A stretch of DNA of 64,000 nucleotides from Calycina herbarum (Eukaryota; Ascomycota; Leotiomycetes; Helotiales; Pezizellaceae), in the NCBI GenBank assembly GCA_001414485.1, contig LLEY01000204.1, forward strand, positions 1-64,000, written 5' to 3'. Each line of letters starts with the position of its first letter. Position 1 is the first letter of the stretch. The translations under genes and the position numbers were made by a program. The notes beneath the pieces were generated by a model, which made no database searches, was not told the DNA's origin, and saw only the letters and a program-made list of their open reading frames with translations. Positions 11,167 through 23,360 of this stretch are shown here, piece by piece.

Positions 11167-14100
11167 ATGGGTCACTTTTCTACTGTTCTTTTTTTGCTTT
11201 CTGCCTGTGTTTTCCTTCAGGGTGATGCAACTCCAGTGCAGCCCTACGATCGCTCCCTCAGATTCCATCCCAGGGCCTCAATTGAGGGGGGCAACAGTTC
11301 CATCCCTTTAGCAACTGGCACTGGCATAATTATTGGAACCAAAATATCCACTTCCCTGTCAATTTCTCTCACCAGCAGCAGTTCCGAATCGACTTTCATC
11401 AGCACATCCTCTTCGAGTACGCCTTCTAAAAATGCAACAATTTCTTCCATCACTTCCAAATCCAGCCTGTCGTCCTCGAGCATATCTTTGACCACTGGGT
11501 CCATATCATCCATATCAACCAACTCCACTAGCTCGACAGTTTCTATCACATCCGGGAAAGCATCGAGCACCAGTAACGACAAAACAAGCGAGACTGGAAA
11601 GACCTCAAGCTCTACCGGAACCAGCCAGAACCAGAGCCAAACAAGCAAATCGTCCTCCAGCAGCGAGACCAACACAAGCAAGGCTGCTATATCCTCTAGC
11701 CTGTCTTCATCCCAGTCCGACTCATCCAAATCGCCTACATCAACAAAGGCTTCGGCTACCAGCAAGTCTTTATCGTCTGGTACCCCTGGATCTGGCGTAT
11801 TACCATTCCCAACCACTAGCAAAACCTCGACATCCGACACTCCTGCCTCAATCACTTGGTCGGGTTCATGGAGTGCATCAACCAGTGGACCAACCACAGC
11901 AAACTGGCCATTCTTCCTCGTTCCTACAACCACCATTGCCCCTGCCGAAGCGACACATGAAGCCTTCCTCTTGGCTGACCTGTTCTTTACACTCAAGGCT
12001 AACAGACAATGGATCACCGATGCCAAGTTAAAATCCCAATACATCGACAATCTTGAAAAATCCAAGGATGAAGTTGTTGCTCTATTCAATGCTCTCGATG
12101 TCAAGCCTGAACCGAAGTCAGACTGCTCAAATTTGAAGAGAAGAAATGTGGTATCGGAGAAGAAGATCAGAGCCATTATTGCGGATAGAAGTTTACTGTC
12201 AGCCGTCGCGGATCTTGCAAAAGACGTTGCTGGTTTGATCACTTGTGCCGAAAAGGTGGTCAGTAACTTGATCGATAATGTCAAATTACCTGAACCTCCT
12301 ATCGCTGTCATCGAGAGTTTGACAGATGTACTGGGCACAATCGGAGAAGACCTGAAAGAAGATGACCCCGAGGACGAAGACAAAACGAGCACCGAGTCTC
12401 AATCAACCCAATCTAGCACGACTTCTAGCTCAAGCTCAAGCTCGTCTTCTTGCACGGGCGTAACGCAGATTCCAGTATGCACACAAACCATCTCTCTCTC
12501 AACTTCTTTCTACTCAGGGGCCACTTCGTTTACGGTCGCTACCATCACATCAACTGCCTGCAAAACATCGACGATTACTGGATGTGCAACGGGTACGACA
12601 GCAACCACAACAGCATCGACAACTTCTTCGGGGATAGCATATTGCTCTCCTGGATGTGCAGCTTGCGCTTGGGATGGCCCTACACCCGTTCCATCGCAGA
12701 CGGGGATTGATATTGAGGCACGTACTATGCCAACTGCGGGTTTGAGTGTTGATGCATTTTACGAGGAAATCCGTAAGTTATTTTGAGGCCTGTTTAAGAT
12801 GATGCTCGGCGAATACTTTCTTTACTTTTCAAGTATTGTTCGAAAGGGTTTAGAAGAATTGGAAAGTTGGTTTCTTCATTCTCCTAAATCCTCTGGAACA
12901 ATACTTGCAATTGTCTAAGAAGGTTTGTAACAATTTCTTGATTCTCCTAAATCGTCGGGAACGATATCTGCAATTGTGCGAGAGGATCTCGGGCAACAAG
13001 GGGGTGTTCACAGATTAATACTAACATGATTTAGTCAATGACAAGGACTATACGCGATTGGAATTGGCCCATCGAAGTACTGGAACGAAATCTAGCGCTA
13101 AATTCGATGATTTTGAGAACTCGCCTAACTTCATGATGGTTGCTGGTCTCTTTGGTTGCACATCAGTCACTGTTGTATCAGAAAAGGGAGCCTGGATGAG
13201 CCATCATTGGGAGGCTCCTGGATTTGGACCCGGCACAAGCGATGCAGATTTCAAGAAGAATATCTTGGATACCATCACAACTCAAGAGCAGGTCCCACTC
13301 GGCCGAAAACCTGGTACACCACGTGATACCCCACGTCAATACATTCCAGCTCAATTAATGCCAGCTTTATGGCCTCTGTTGGCAACAGGGCAGAAACTTG
13401 GACCGGAGACACATCGCGAGATATTTATCTCTACTCCGCATGCCGATGATAATCCGGACGAATACTTGTATAAAGACAGAGTTAACCTACTCGTTGACCT
13501 TTTGACTGGCACCGGCGCGCCCCTTGCGGGTGTGAAATTGACGTATGCAACTTCTCCCTTTATCCCCCCTTTTTAAATCCGATTATTAGTAGTCCGGAGC
13601 AAGTTTTATCCTTACTCACTGCTCATGGCTCCTGAGTCAACGAAAAAAACGTATGCTAATTTGTTGCAGTGTGAGGAAGTATGAAAAGTTCAAGGCTAAG
13701 AATGACGCTGAACTCTCCGCTTTGGATCTCACGGCTCGCGGAAAGGTCATGATTCAGTATGATAACAATCAAGTTGCAGCAAGCGGTTCGACTAAACAGC
13801 AAGCCATGTGGAAACTCTGGATGGAGACAGACAGCTATTCGCACAGTTGGGATGCCACCGATATACAAACGGGTTCCTGTTCAATCAACCAGAAACGCGA
13901 TGGTTCCTGTTCACGTCCGAGTTCAAGTGCATACGAAGGAGGAGATACCCCAACCAACACAGGCGGGAGCTCCACCCCTACATCTACTGGAAAAGGCTCG
14001 GGTTCTGCCACTACCAAGACCTCATCGGTGATTTCGAGCACTTCAAACTTAGCCTCCTCAAGTTCTACCACTTTCAACACCTCAAAGTCCTCGAGCAGCA

Positions 14101-15168
14101 AGGTATCTATCACCAGCACCAGCACCGCCGACACCTCAGCACCCTCCAGACCAGTAATCTCCACAAGTAAGAATCTCCACTTTTATTACTTCGTCTATTC
14201 TAGGACAATTAACTTCGTTCTCCTAAACGCTTAGAAGAATTTAAACCCGAGTTTTATATTCTTCAAAACATTTTCGGGGAATGAAACGTAATTGTACCAA
14301 ACGTTTAGAAGAATCCGAACCTTAAGTTTATATTCTCCTGAACGTTTCCGGAGAATGAAGAAGTGTAAATGTGCCAAATATTTTGCACGTTTTCTAACAA
14401 ACGGCAGGTACATCCCCAAAACCATCATCAAGCACCCCCAAGCAAACCCCAACGACCACAACCTCAGCCACCCCAGAGCCAACATTTAGCCAAACATGCA
14501 ACGATATCGGCAACATAAAATGGGTAGCCCGAGACGCCGCAATCAATAACGCGAAAACTTTCTGCGCCGACGCCACCAAACAAGGGACCCAAGACAAGAA
14601 CTCCGGCTCCATCGTTCGCTCTTATGATGGAAATCTAGATATTTCCATGGATTGGCCGCCGGGAACGACATTCCCTAGTGACTGTGAGAAACACATGGAT
14701 GCCCTCATCGACGGCTGCGGAGGCGGGAACTCAAACCCCATGAACTGGAAACACGGAGGAACATTCTCCAACGGCAAGATTTCCTATCACGTAACACCCA
14801 CCAAAGACCGCTACGTCCATGGCCAATGCGCGGTCCATGTTCACGAGAAGGAAACTTGGTCTGGTGTTGATGGACCGGGGACTTCAAGGACCTGGCATTT
14901 CTGGGTTGATGTCACAGCCAAAGACTTCTCTGGGAAAACTATTGGTGGTACAGATGGGCAGGTTGGTGCTGGGGATGGAAATCCGGCAATTGTTAAGGGT
15001 CTTTATTATGAGGATTTGAGCTTGACACCGGAGGCGAGGGGAGATTATATTCAGTTTAATCTGGGGAGTCAGAGTTGGACTACGAAGGATGAGGCGTGTA
15101 ATGTTGGGGGGTTTGATAGTAATTATTCGCCGGCTGGGAGGGATATGGATTGTTTCTTTGATTGTTGA
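11167..15168 (+). CDS. large secreted Ser/Thr-rich protein, 1123 aa, four exons
   Basis: Exons are 11167-12772, 13035-13542, 13670-14166 and 14408-15168, sum 1124 codons, all borders in phase. The frame opens earlier at a TTG, but the ATG at 11167 (MGHFSTVLFLLSACVFLQG) gives a classical signal peptide. Order: a long Ser/Thr-rich, mucin-like region (about residues 30-260); an ordered helical domain (about 270-400, FFTLKANRQWITDAKL); a second Ser run with a Cys-containing stretch ending CSPGCAACAW; then an ordered module in exon 2 (MMVAGLFGCTSVTVVSEKGAW then MSHHWEAPGF), known to me from fungal secreted proteins without a firm name; another Ser/Thr linker; and a Cys-containing C-terminal domain (MDWPPGTTF, DCEKHMDALIDGCGGGN, DCFFDC). 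No membrane anchor is visible. It is probably a heavily O-glycosylated extracellular protein. No enzyme motif was recognised. Confidence 0.78.
12875..12985 (+). repeat. direct repeat inside intron 1 of the Ser/Thr-rich gene
   Basis: Two similar copies of about 46 bp start near 12878 and 12940 (62 bp apart), both opening ATTCTCCTAAATC and containing TGCAATTGT. The intron is 262 bp, long for this gene set, and most of the extra length comes from the repeat. Related words (TTAGAAGAAT, TTCTCCT) recur in intron 3. Confidence 0.6.
14215..14360 (+). repeat. direct repeat inside intron 3 of the Ser/Thr-rich gene
   Basis: Two copies spaced about 74 bp start near 14227 and 14301, both reading ACG-C/T-TTAGAAGAAT and followed by TTTATATTCT and a GGGGAATGAA or GGAGAATGAA end. 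The intron is 241 bp. The motif overlaps that of intron 1, so the two introns share a repeat family. Confidence 0.6.
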
Positions 15169-17266
15169 AAGGGTATATATGGCTTTCACCTTCTTGTTTC
15201 ACATTTCAAAAAGCGTGTTTACATAGCGAAGCGACATTGTTTTAGTCTTGGTGGTTTGTGGAATGGTGGGAGGTTGGGTTTTGTATATGGTTCATAAATA
15301 GATTCGTTTTCGTCCTCGCGGATATGGATACTTGAATTCACGTTCTTTCTATAATGACTTCTAATTTTCCGAAAGCTGAAATTGTAAGCACGTGACAGTA
15401 CCCCATCCCCAATTCCTTCTTGGATGAATAGTAGTATCCAAGTACCTTAGTTTCTCGGTGGCGAGCCAGTCCAATTGATTGAAGTTGAGGATAAAAGAAG
15501 GGGAAGTCAGGAAAGGATGAGAATTGCGGTTTCTGTTGGCTTATTGGATAATTTGTCGCTCAGCCACAGCTGTTTTTTGGCCCCCAAACGCGACGTCGGG
15601 CTTACTCAACGTTTGCCAGCTTACTAGCTGTTTGACAGTTTACTCGATACTTGACAGTTCATCCGCTATTTGATAGCTTACTCAATAATTGTTTGGCATA
15701 CTCGCAACACTTATTTGGCACCTACACTTGATGGCTTACTCACGACAAATTTTGGCCCCCAAACCACCCGTTTGGCTCACTCAGTATTTGCTGGCGTACC
15801 CGTTGTTCGTTAGCTCACTCACCATTCCCTTTTTTGGCCCCCACGCCACCCGTTTTTGCTTACTTGGTGTTTGGTTCAAATTTAAGTTTCCTAAAATCGT
15901 GGCAATTCTTTTGGGTTGGAAATGTCTTTGACGCAAATTATTTCCAATCCCGTGGTTCATCAAGTCGTTAGATCTGCAGATTTATGTTCGCTTTTAATTG
16001 AGATGGTACGGTTATTTTGAGATCATTCATCTGCCACCTTTTCAATTCTCAAGATAGTATTAACAAGAGCATGAAAATAACGAGAACAGGGATGCTAAAT
16101 TGTACCAGAAACTCGGAATAAAACGGATTATTTACTACCGCTTCCGTTGTTACCGCGAACCACCTCCTCGTGCTAGACTTGTATCCCACTCCCCGTTCGG
16201 GTGAAATTGTATGTTTCAGTCTTCAGATGCCTGAGTTCTAATTCCTCGTTTATCACCCATCTGATGTCAATCTGAAGCCAAAGAAAGAACTCCATGAAGC
16301 AGAGAAAAATTATGTGGGTCGCGGTGTTGACTTCGCCTAGACTTTATCCAATAAGCAGAAAAAAACACCAAAAGAAACAATTATTGTGTGCACTGCAACC
16401 CCAATCCAACCTCATGGTGCCTTCAAACCGCGGATGAATCGCTTCACATCTATGTACACCCCCCAAGATACTCGGCCCCATAACCAGCCCCCACGAAGGG
16501 TACCTTGACAAGCTTTGTATCTTGCTGTGGATATGCTTATTTGTATTTAACTAAGAAAATCATAATAAATGTGGGTCTTTGTGCCGAGGGTGGGCCGTAC
16601 GTACCAATAGGACTCCTTGATAATAAGTAGCAGAGGAGATGTGGATTCACTCTTTACAGGCAAGAGTCGTTCTCCATACACCCTCGACAGCTTTCGTTGT
16701 TCTAGGAAAGTTAGGAAAAAACCATGTCACACGTTTCAATCATCTGATTTATTCGCTCAATTGTTTTGGGAGAGTATTGTATTGCTTTGGTGTACTTAGA
16801 ACAGAGACTCTCACATGAGACTATTCGTGTGACAACTTGGGCTTCTTTCAAAATAGAGCTCACCGTGTGGACTTTTGACTACACGAGCCTTGTTTGAAAA
16901 GTAGAGGCTTGTGACTGACTGAATTGCAAAAGACGAAATGAAGTAGATTCATTTCGCATTCCAAGCTCTTTCGAAACACTTTTCCAATGCTGGCAATTGA
17001 TTTTGTGACAGCTCAAAGTAATGATTTTAGCGAGATAGCAAAAGATAACAGACATCCGATCGTGTCGGCCTGGGGAGTTTGTGGAAGAGGGTAGGTACAT
17101 GGGTTGGGGTTGGGGTTGTGTTTACATCAAGTCGCTCCTTCCTTCTCTTGCTTGATTTCCACTCACCACCTCAACAACTCCTGGCAATTCCAGAAACAAA
17201 TGCTCTGGATCCAAGAACATCATCGAATTATCAAATCATCAAATCATCAGAAAAAACATCCAAAAC
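15169..17266. other. intergenic, about 2.1 kb
   Basis: No gene was recognised. The left part holds a degenerate tandem repeat (15555-15870, separate entry). The rest, including 16000-17000, is of mixed composition with only chance frames. The right end should carry the promoter of the coiled-coil gene. Confidence 0.5.
15555..15870 (+). repeat. degenerate tandem repeat with a 20-24-bp period
   Basis: The words GCTTACTC, GTTTGACAG and variants recur every 20-24 bp, at least eight times. Within it TTTTGGCCCCCA occurs three times (near 15573, 15750 and 15832), twice followed by CCACCCGTTT. The copies have drifted. It is not RIP-like in composition and codes for nothing evident. Confidence 0.55.
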
Positions 17267-18147
17267 ATGGCAGACATTATCTATCAAACCCTCCCTGTGA
17301 CCAAAGGATTTACAACTCGACCACTCCTCCCTGGTCCACCTCCCACCCAGCCGCACCCTCCCTCTTCATACTCAGCATCAGCCCTCCACCTTACCAAGGG
17401 AGACGTAAAACACTTCGACAAAGGTGGGTATTCCCAGAGTATTTTCTTCTCTCCTAGGTTCTTCTAGGAGGGTCGTGACTTGCTTTCATCCTCAGAAATA
17501 CATGTAGAAATGGCAAAATACTGACGCCGACATCTTCCACAGGATACCATAAAGCACTCTTCGGTCGCGCGTCCACTAAAGAAATCGCTCGCCGAAACCA
17601 TGGCGACGAAGTCCAAGCCCTCAAAGAAGAACTCGCACTATCGAGATACGAAAACCACCTCCGTTGCAATCTCATGACCTCCTTGGAGATCGATAAAATC
17701 GCCCTCCAGGTCGAACTTTCCGACACATGGGCAGAGCTCGAAGACACCAAGGAGAAACTCGGCCGTATGAAAAAGACATGCCCAAAGGAAAGCGAGAAAT
17801 GTATATCCTGCGAGGGAACAGGATGGCGAGAGCTACGGCCTTGGAAAGCTTCGCTTGATGAGATGGATGTAGTTTTTAAGGACACACTTCGGGGCTTGCA
17901 GCTTCACGTCGACTACACCAAGAAGATGGTACAGGATATCAGGGGTTGGTTGGCAACGAGGGATAGTGTTTTGGATAATTTGAGGTATACTAAGGCGAAG
18001 GAGATGATCAGTATAATCCAGAGGGTTAATTTGAAGCTTCAAGCTATTGAGCGGAAGGTTGGGAAGATTGAGGAATGGTGTGTGGGTCAGGCGGAGATTC
18101 TTGATAAGTTGAGAGCTCAGGCTGAGGCTCGGAATAAGAATATTTAG
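17267..18147 (+). CDS. coiled-coil protein, 253 aa, function unknown
   Basis: Two exons, 17267-17423 and 17543-18147, with a 119-bp intron (GTGGGT donor, CCACAG acceptor) that keeps frame through DKG-YHKALFG. The N-terminal 45 residues are Pro-rich (PLLPGPPPTQPHPP). The middle (about residues 75-130) is a predicted coiled coil (EVQALKEELALSRYE, DTWAELEDTKEKLGRM). A CISCEGTGW motif with two close Cys follows near residue 140, and a helical, charged C-terminal half ends in EARNKNI. There is no signal peptide or membrane segment, so the protein is probably cytosolic. I do not recognise a family. The reading frame and splice sites are clean. Confidence 0.68.
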
Positions 18148-18958
18148 AGTATGACGGAGGAAGACAAGGTTGAAATATCTGATGCGGTTGAAAAGACGGA
18201 TTGCTAGAGTATGCTCTAAGGATACCAGATTGACGTACCTGTTGAGGTCTTTATGGCGGGTGTTCGTGGTGTGAGATGGAGGAGTGAGTATTTGGCTAGG
18301 TGGAGTTTGTGTATTGCTGGCTATTGAATAAACACCACAGACATAAATAAGATATTTTCCTTGATTCCATCATCTTCGGGCAAGTAGAATAAGCACCAAA
18401 GAGACAAGATTGCAACTCACTGCCAACGTAAGACAAGCTTGAAGAACAAGCCGAAATGCGACATCCTACGAATTAAAAGATGTGGCTGGAACCTTTCCGG
18501 TAATCGTGAAGCACCCAAAAACTCCCCTCTCGCAATGGATATTAAAAGTGGCAATAAATACATTAGGTTCGTACCTACCTATCTAGCTCTCGTTGTTCTA
18601 AATTGCTAGGGTAATTCAAGTAAATTATCCTACCTAGGTATGTACTGTACTTGGAATAATTTAGGACTATTGCCTTAGGTGTTTTGGAACTGTCAAGTTC
18701 GCTGGAAAGTTCGAACAACGGGCACAGCCGCTTTTAACCACGCAATAGTTGCTAAGGAGAGAATCAGATCACCGAGAAAGAAAGACGTTACACAATGTGG
18801 TACCAGGTATCACCAACAATTCTCAGAGCCTCAAACTTTCTTCATATCAAAAATGTATAAGACTTCCCTCTTGCCCTCTTCCCCGACGCTAAAGTTCATC
18901 CATACGTTGAACTCTTCCTCACAACCAAATCTACAAAACGATTCCCCTAAAACGGACC
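18148..18958. other. intergenic
   Basis: No gene was recognised. Around 18560-18650 there are several ACCTACCTA or CCTAGGTA words, common in fungal promoters. Confidence 0.45.
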
Positions 18959-20190
18959 ATGAAAGCAGAAGGAAGTCCCCCAGTTCTCGTTTTCAAGCTC
19001 AACTCTGCCTCAAACAATGAATCCTTGCATAAACGAGCAAAATACGAACCAGAGAGACGGCACGAAGTCAATTCGGTTCGATGCTTGCGATGTGCTCTTC
19101 TAAAACTTCCGGTGAGTTCGACAATTCTGTCTTTGCAATGCAAAATGACCTAATGAGAGTTAGTGTTCCAAAGACCATATCTGCATCACCTGCAGTGATC
19201 TGATTCTAGATACACATCGTCGTAAAACTCTTTCTTTTTCGGGCTGCGTCAGGACTCGACTTTCCGAAGTTAGCATTTTTGAAGATCGTGGGTTTTCCCG
19301 GCCCCCTTCAACCCCCTCTTGTTTACTCTTCAACAGTTTTGCCTCGCCAAGAAAGTCGGAACCCTTTCGTCCCCGAATTTTTCAGCTCTCGTCGCCTCGT
19401 CAATGAAAGATGCCGAAAGGAAGAACTTTCAAATAATGCTTTATGCGGTGTCACTAGCATTCACGCAAGCAAATGCAAAGCACAAGAATACTCTTGATGT
19501 GCTGGAGTTGCATCAAATCGGTACCATTAATGGTCATGAAATATTGAAGTACCTTGAAAAACGGTTGAAGCCTCAATCTCTAAAAGGTGCCTCCTTCATC
19601 GACATTCAAGTGCTTTTTCTCGTGGTATTTGGTACGATACAGATTTTCCCTTCCAAAAGAATCCAGTATCCTAGAGAAAGTAAGTAATTTTCTTCTAACT
19701 CCCCACTGTCTTCGCTAATGGCCCGCAAAGGAAGAGAAGATAGAATCAACATTGAAATACTCGCACTTATGCCAGATATTGGCCCATTATCTGGTCTACC
19801 TTGGATCATGTCTCAAACTGTCGCTAGAAAATGACCTGGAACAACACCTCCTCGAGACTGTACCGAGTAGATGGAACAAAAGTGGCAACTTCGAATGGGG
19901 AACGGATGGCGAACCACTCGGGCGAAATTCCGGCTAATTATAGCTTTGAGTTTGACGAATCTGGCTTGCAAGATTGGGATTTTTCAATGGACCAGCCGAG
20001 CCTATTTCTAGATGATCTAAATTCTTTCCCATCTCCAAGCCTTGTTCCAGACGAATACCAGCTTCTTTCTGGGGATGGGAAATCCCTAAGCAACAAACTT
20101 GCGGTACCACCTGCCATTCAGGAGGCTTCTATCACATCAAATATAGAGCAAAACAAAACCGAGGTGAGTTCGTCGTTCACTCTCTCTTAA
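18959..20190 (+). pseudogene. Zn2Cys6-like fungal transcription factor family, reading frame broken
   Basis: It begins MKAEGSPPVLVF at 18959. Exon 1 ends at 19111 and exon 2 starts at 19164 (GTGAGT donor, GTTAG acceptor). The joined text gives C-x2-C-x6-C-x5-C-x2-C followed 17 residues later by C, in CLRCALLKLPC, then CITC, then GCVRTRLS: a zinc-cluster pattern with a stretched last spacing. From about 19340 a second block (ASSMKDAERKNFQIMLYAVS, then LFLVVFGTI) and from 19752 a third (LAHYLVYLGSCLKLSL, then SRWNKSGNFEW) match the conserved C-terminal part of this family as I remember it. An acidic tail in another frame runs to 20190. The junction near 19270 and the one near 19900 do not join in phase with any splice pair I could find, so at least one indel is likely. 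It is either a pseudogene or an imperfect model. Confidence 0.55.
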
Positions 20191-20238
20191 TTGTTTACCA
20201 AGATTTCCTTCTAATCTCTCACGGTCTATAGTACTACA

Positions 20239-21078
20239 GGGTTGAATAGGGCTCCCAAAAGAACTTAAAACAGTGAGAATTCACGAAACAAGGAGTATTT
20301 AAATTAAATTCAAGGCTCGATTTATTTTCGTAAACTAGTTAAATTAAAACCAAGATATATATAAATTTTATAACTTTTTATATATTTTAAGTAGGTTTTA
20401 ACGTAACCTTCTAGTATCTCGAAGAGATCGGTATCTTCGACAAAGAGGGAGGGAGAGAGAGGTAATCCGTAGTCATCGTTGTCTACTATATCATCGTTAA
20501 CATTATTAGAAATAGTAGCGTTTATAGGTAAACTAGATGGTTTTAGAGTAGAGAAGTTAGGCCTTTCTAACTGAGAGTAATCCAGTACTACTATACAAGT
20601 AGTCTTTAGAGTTTGGCGTAAAGAGGTGCTATAGTAAGAGCGTAAAACAGTACGAGTTAGAGGCATATTTAGTATATTTTGTAATAAAGAAGTGAAAACT
20701 AGGTCTAGTACTATAGAGGGTGTTTCTTAATAAAAAGACAAGCTGGTTAGATAATTTTTGGATGAGAAGAAAGGGAAAGACAAGCTCTACCTTTATACCA
20801 AAGGAAGCTAACTCCAGGGTGGTGGTTATTATCGTGTCGACGTAGTAGTTAGGATATAGGTTAGTGCTTAGGGGGAAATAAGAACTACTAGTTTAGGTTT
20901 ACACGTAACCTAGATAATTATTAGTCCTAGCCAAACTATTTTATATAAATTTCACAAAACGTTTCATAAAGTTATATTAATTATACTATAGAAAATAAAT
21001 CATCTAATAAATATAAGAAACAAATAGTAAATTCAAAAGTGTATTTCATATAGTTTATTTAGTAGGCCTAGGGTTGAA
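20239..21078. mobile_element. hAT-like remnant, 824 bp, flanked by an 8-bp target duplication
   Basis: GGGTTGAA occurs at 20239-20246 and again at 21071-21078. The 824 bp between begin TAGGGCTCC and end GTAGGCCTA, giving imperfect terminal inverted repeats (7 of the first 9 positions). An 8-bp duplication with T/CAGGG-type ends is the hAT signature. The interior is AT-rich and TpA-rich, consistent with RIP. A 114-codon open frame on the minus strand (20322-20666) survives, but I could not match it to a transposase. It is too short to be autonomous. Confidence 0.6.
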
Positions 21079-22121
21079 GTTAACTTAGTCCCCAAGTTAG
21101 GAACGAGAAAACCAGTCCTCAACAGCGCGATTCGCCTGAAGGCGAAGGAGCTGCGATCTGCAGGAGCATGTCAGCGCTGCAGGTTGAGTAACACCGCATG
21201 CCAGCCCTATCAGTCGATTTGTGCAAGTTGCAGTAAATTATATATTAGAAATATCCTCCTAAACACCCTACAAACGTATTCGCCTCGAAGTCTCCTACAT
21301 TGTGAGCGCTGGAATGGAGAGAACAGGACGGTTTTAGCTCATATACCTGAGTTCCCGCTGGTTCTAGGTATTTGTCGACCTTCCGATTCGTATAGGGCTC
21401 CTCGATCCATGTATCTACTTGTTTAAGGGATGAATTCAAAATAGATTTGGTTTAGCTGACACCCTTCCAATTACCACTATTGCTACTATCGTGTGAGGTC
21501 TTCATTGAAAAGACGCTGTACCCGTACTTAGAATTCCATATCCGTGTATATTGCAGTAGCATTTAGCTGACCATCTAAAAGAAGGGTCTCCACAAATTTA
21601 TGCTTCCAACCCTATACCCTAGGTTGCCGCTCCATTTATTGTATGCTTTGAACCTTGAAACGTCATCACTTTCTAGAGGTACTGAAAGGCCGAAAAAAAT
21701 ATTCGTCGTGCTGAAAACTATAGCATGTAGCTCGAAAGACTTTTCCCAATCCTTTCCTCACTGCACGATGGGGTTTGAACACAATCCAATCCTTGAGCCC
21801 CATAATTCACATTTATAATGTAAGATTACATTGCCGCCAACTACAGCGACAATATGTTTTGCTTCGACCCAAGAAACCCAAAGTATACGGTGTATGTAAA
21901 CACTCTAATCCTAATCCCCAATTTTGACCATATTCCCAAGACAGCAGGTGGCATGTCATATCCCAAGGTAACACAACCCAACGCCCCAAGTCCGAACCAC
22001 CAGGATACCCACACCATATATGATATACCCCCCAGGCCACGCTAAAGAACAAGAGAAAAACCCACAATAAAGCGACAAGCCGCGACTAAACGGTCATACA
22101 ACACTTCGGCAGTCCAGAAAA
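21079..22121. other. intergenic
   Basis: Short chance frames only. No RNA gene, repeat or promoter signal was recognised. Confidence 0.45.
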
Positions 22122-23360
22122 TTACACCCCACTGGAGTGCAAAGTAGCCCTCGAATCCTTATTGCACACCGTCCGTTCACTCCCCGAAAAGGTATGGCCC
22201 GTCTTCGAACTCTCCAACTTATGTCCCACCCCAACCTCCGTATCAGTATGATCCCCATCAAGAGTTCTATTATGATTCAAAGTCGTTTCACTACCCGGAG
22301 ACGTCTCCCTTGCCGCCGTCGCAGCCCCATTCCCATTCCCAGTACCGCCACGTTCCGGCATCGAAATAACAAAACTAGGTCTCGTCAAGCTCCCTCCCCA
22401 TTGACTCGATAAAACGCCAATGCGAATAAGCAGCCTTTGTAACGGTCCTTTCAACGTCGGAAGACACGCGCAGATAATACCGACTTGCTCTTCGAGTTTG
22501 GCAAGGAGCGATGCGTTGACTGTTGCGGACAAAGGATCTCCTTGGTAGACGCTGGGGAAGGTACTCATTTTCGCGCAGGCGGTGATTGTACCTAGGAGAC
22601 CGAGAGCCATTAGACAGCCCACCAGGATCTTTTCCGAGCGCGGGCGATTCAGGGTTTTGATCAGTCGGATGGGCATTAGTGCCATTGTGAAGTCCATGAC
22701 GATGAAGAATGCTGGGTCGAGTTAGTACATGCGATGATTTCGAGAGGATAGTAGCACTGACCGGATGATCCCCAGGCAAAGTTTGTGGTGTACTTGGTGG
22801 GCCAGCATTTTGCCTCGACCGGGTCCCAGAAACTATGCAGTGGTCGACAGTTTCCGAGCGCTATAGTAATCCAACCGCAGTACAGGAGGACTTGTATGGT
22901 GAACAAGAGAGCCAGTGTTCCTCTCCAGACCTTGTTGCGACTCAACGGGAAGAGGGAAGCGGCGATAGAAAGTCGAACTAAAGCGATTCCATGGGACCAA
23001 AGCAGTTGGAGTACAAAGCTGGCAATGAGGGCTCTTCTCCGTTGATCGGCTGGAACATAATAACTTTGTCGTCCCCATCCGTTGGAAACAGCAATTATCG
23101 TGCATACGATTCCAAAAAAAGAACAAAACTAGAAATGTTAGTGATTCGATTCCATGATCTCATAAGACTCATAAGCTGTGTATATTTACCTCCGCCGCAA
23201 GGATTAAATAGTCGTCAAATTTCAAATTGAACTGGGGTCGACAGCGAGTATAAATTCTGCAAGAACACAAGGAAAGAGAAATAATTCCCATAATGACAAC
23301 CGGAGCCACATAGTGAGGTGCTAGACTGACATCCGGACCGGTAGGTGCTGTTGCCATCAT
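22122..23360 (-). CDS. rhodopsin-domain (SAT4-like) seven-helix membrane protein, 375 aa
   Basis: Exons are 23360-23190, 23128-22762 and 22711-22122, with introns of 61 and 50 bp (GTAAAT and GTCAGT donors), summing to 376 codons. It begins MMATAPTGPDVSL. Hydrophobic helices recur: VVIMGIISLSLCSCRIYTR, the FDDYLILAAE turn typical of the family, FCSFFGIVCTIIAVSNGWG, LLWSHGIALVRLSIAASLF, ALLFTIQVLLYCGWITIALG, FFIVMDFTMALMPIRLI, and LVGCLMALGLLGTITACAK. CRPLHSFWD and KCW lie in the extracellular loop before helix 6. The C-terminal tail (about 90 residues) is hydrophilic and Ser/Thr/Gly-rich, likely cytosolic. Members of this very large fungal family are mostly uncharacterised; a few are tied to secondary metabolite clusters. 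No lesion was seen. Confidence 0.87.

Noticed and set aside
11244..12392. 382-codon open frame on the minus strand
   Set aside because: It is the antisense shadow of the Ser-rich coding region; low complexity keeps the frame open.
20322..20666. 114-codon frame in the hAT-like remnant as a host gene
   Set aside because: It lies wholly between the target duplications in RIP-like DNA and matches nothing I recognise.
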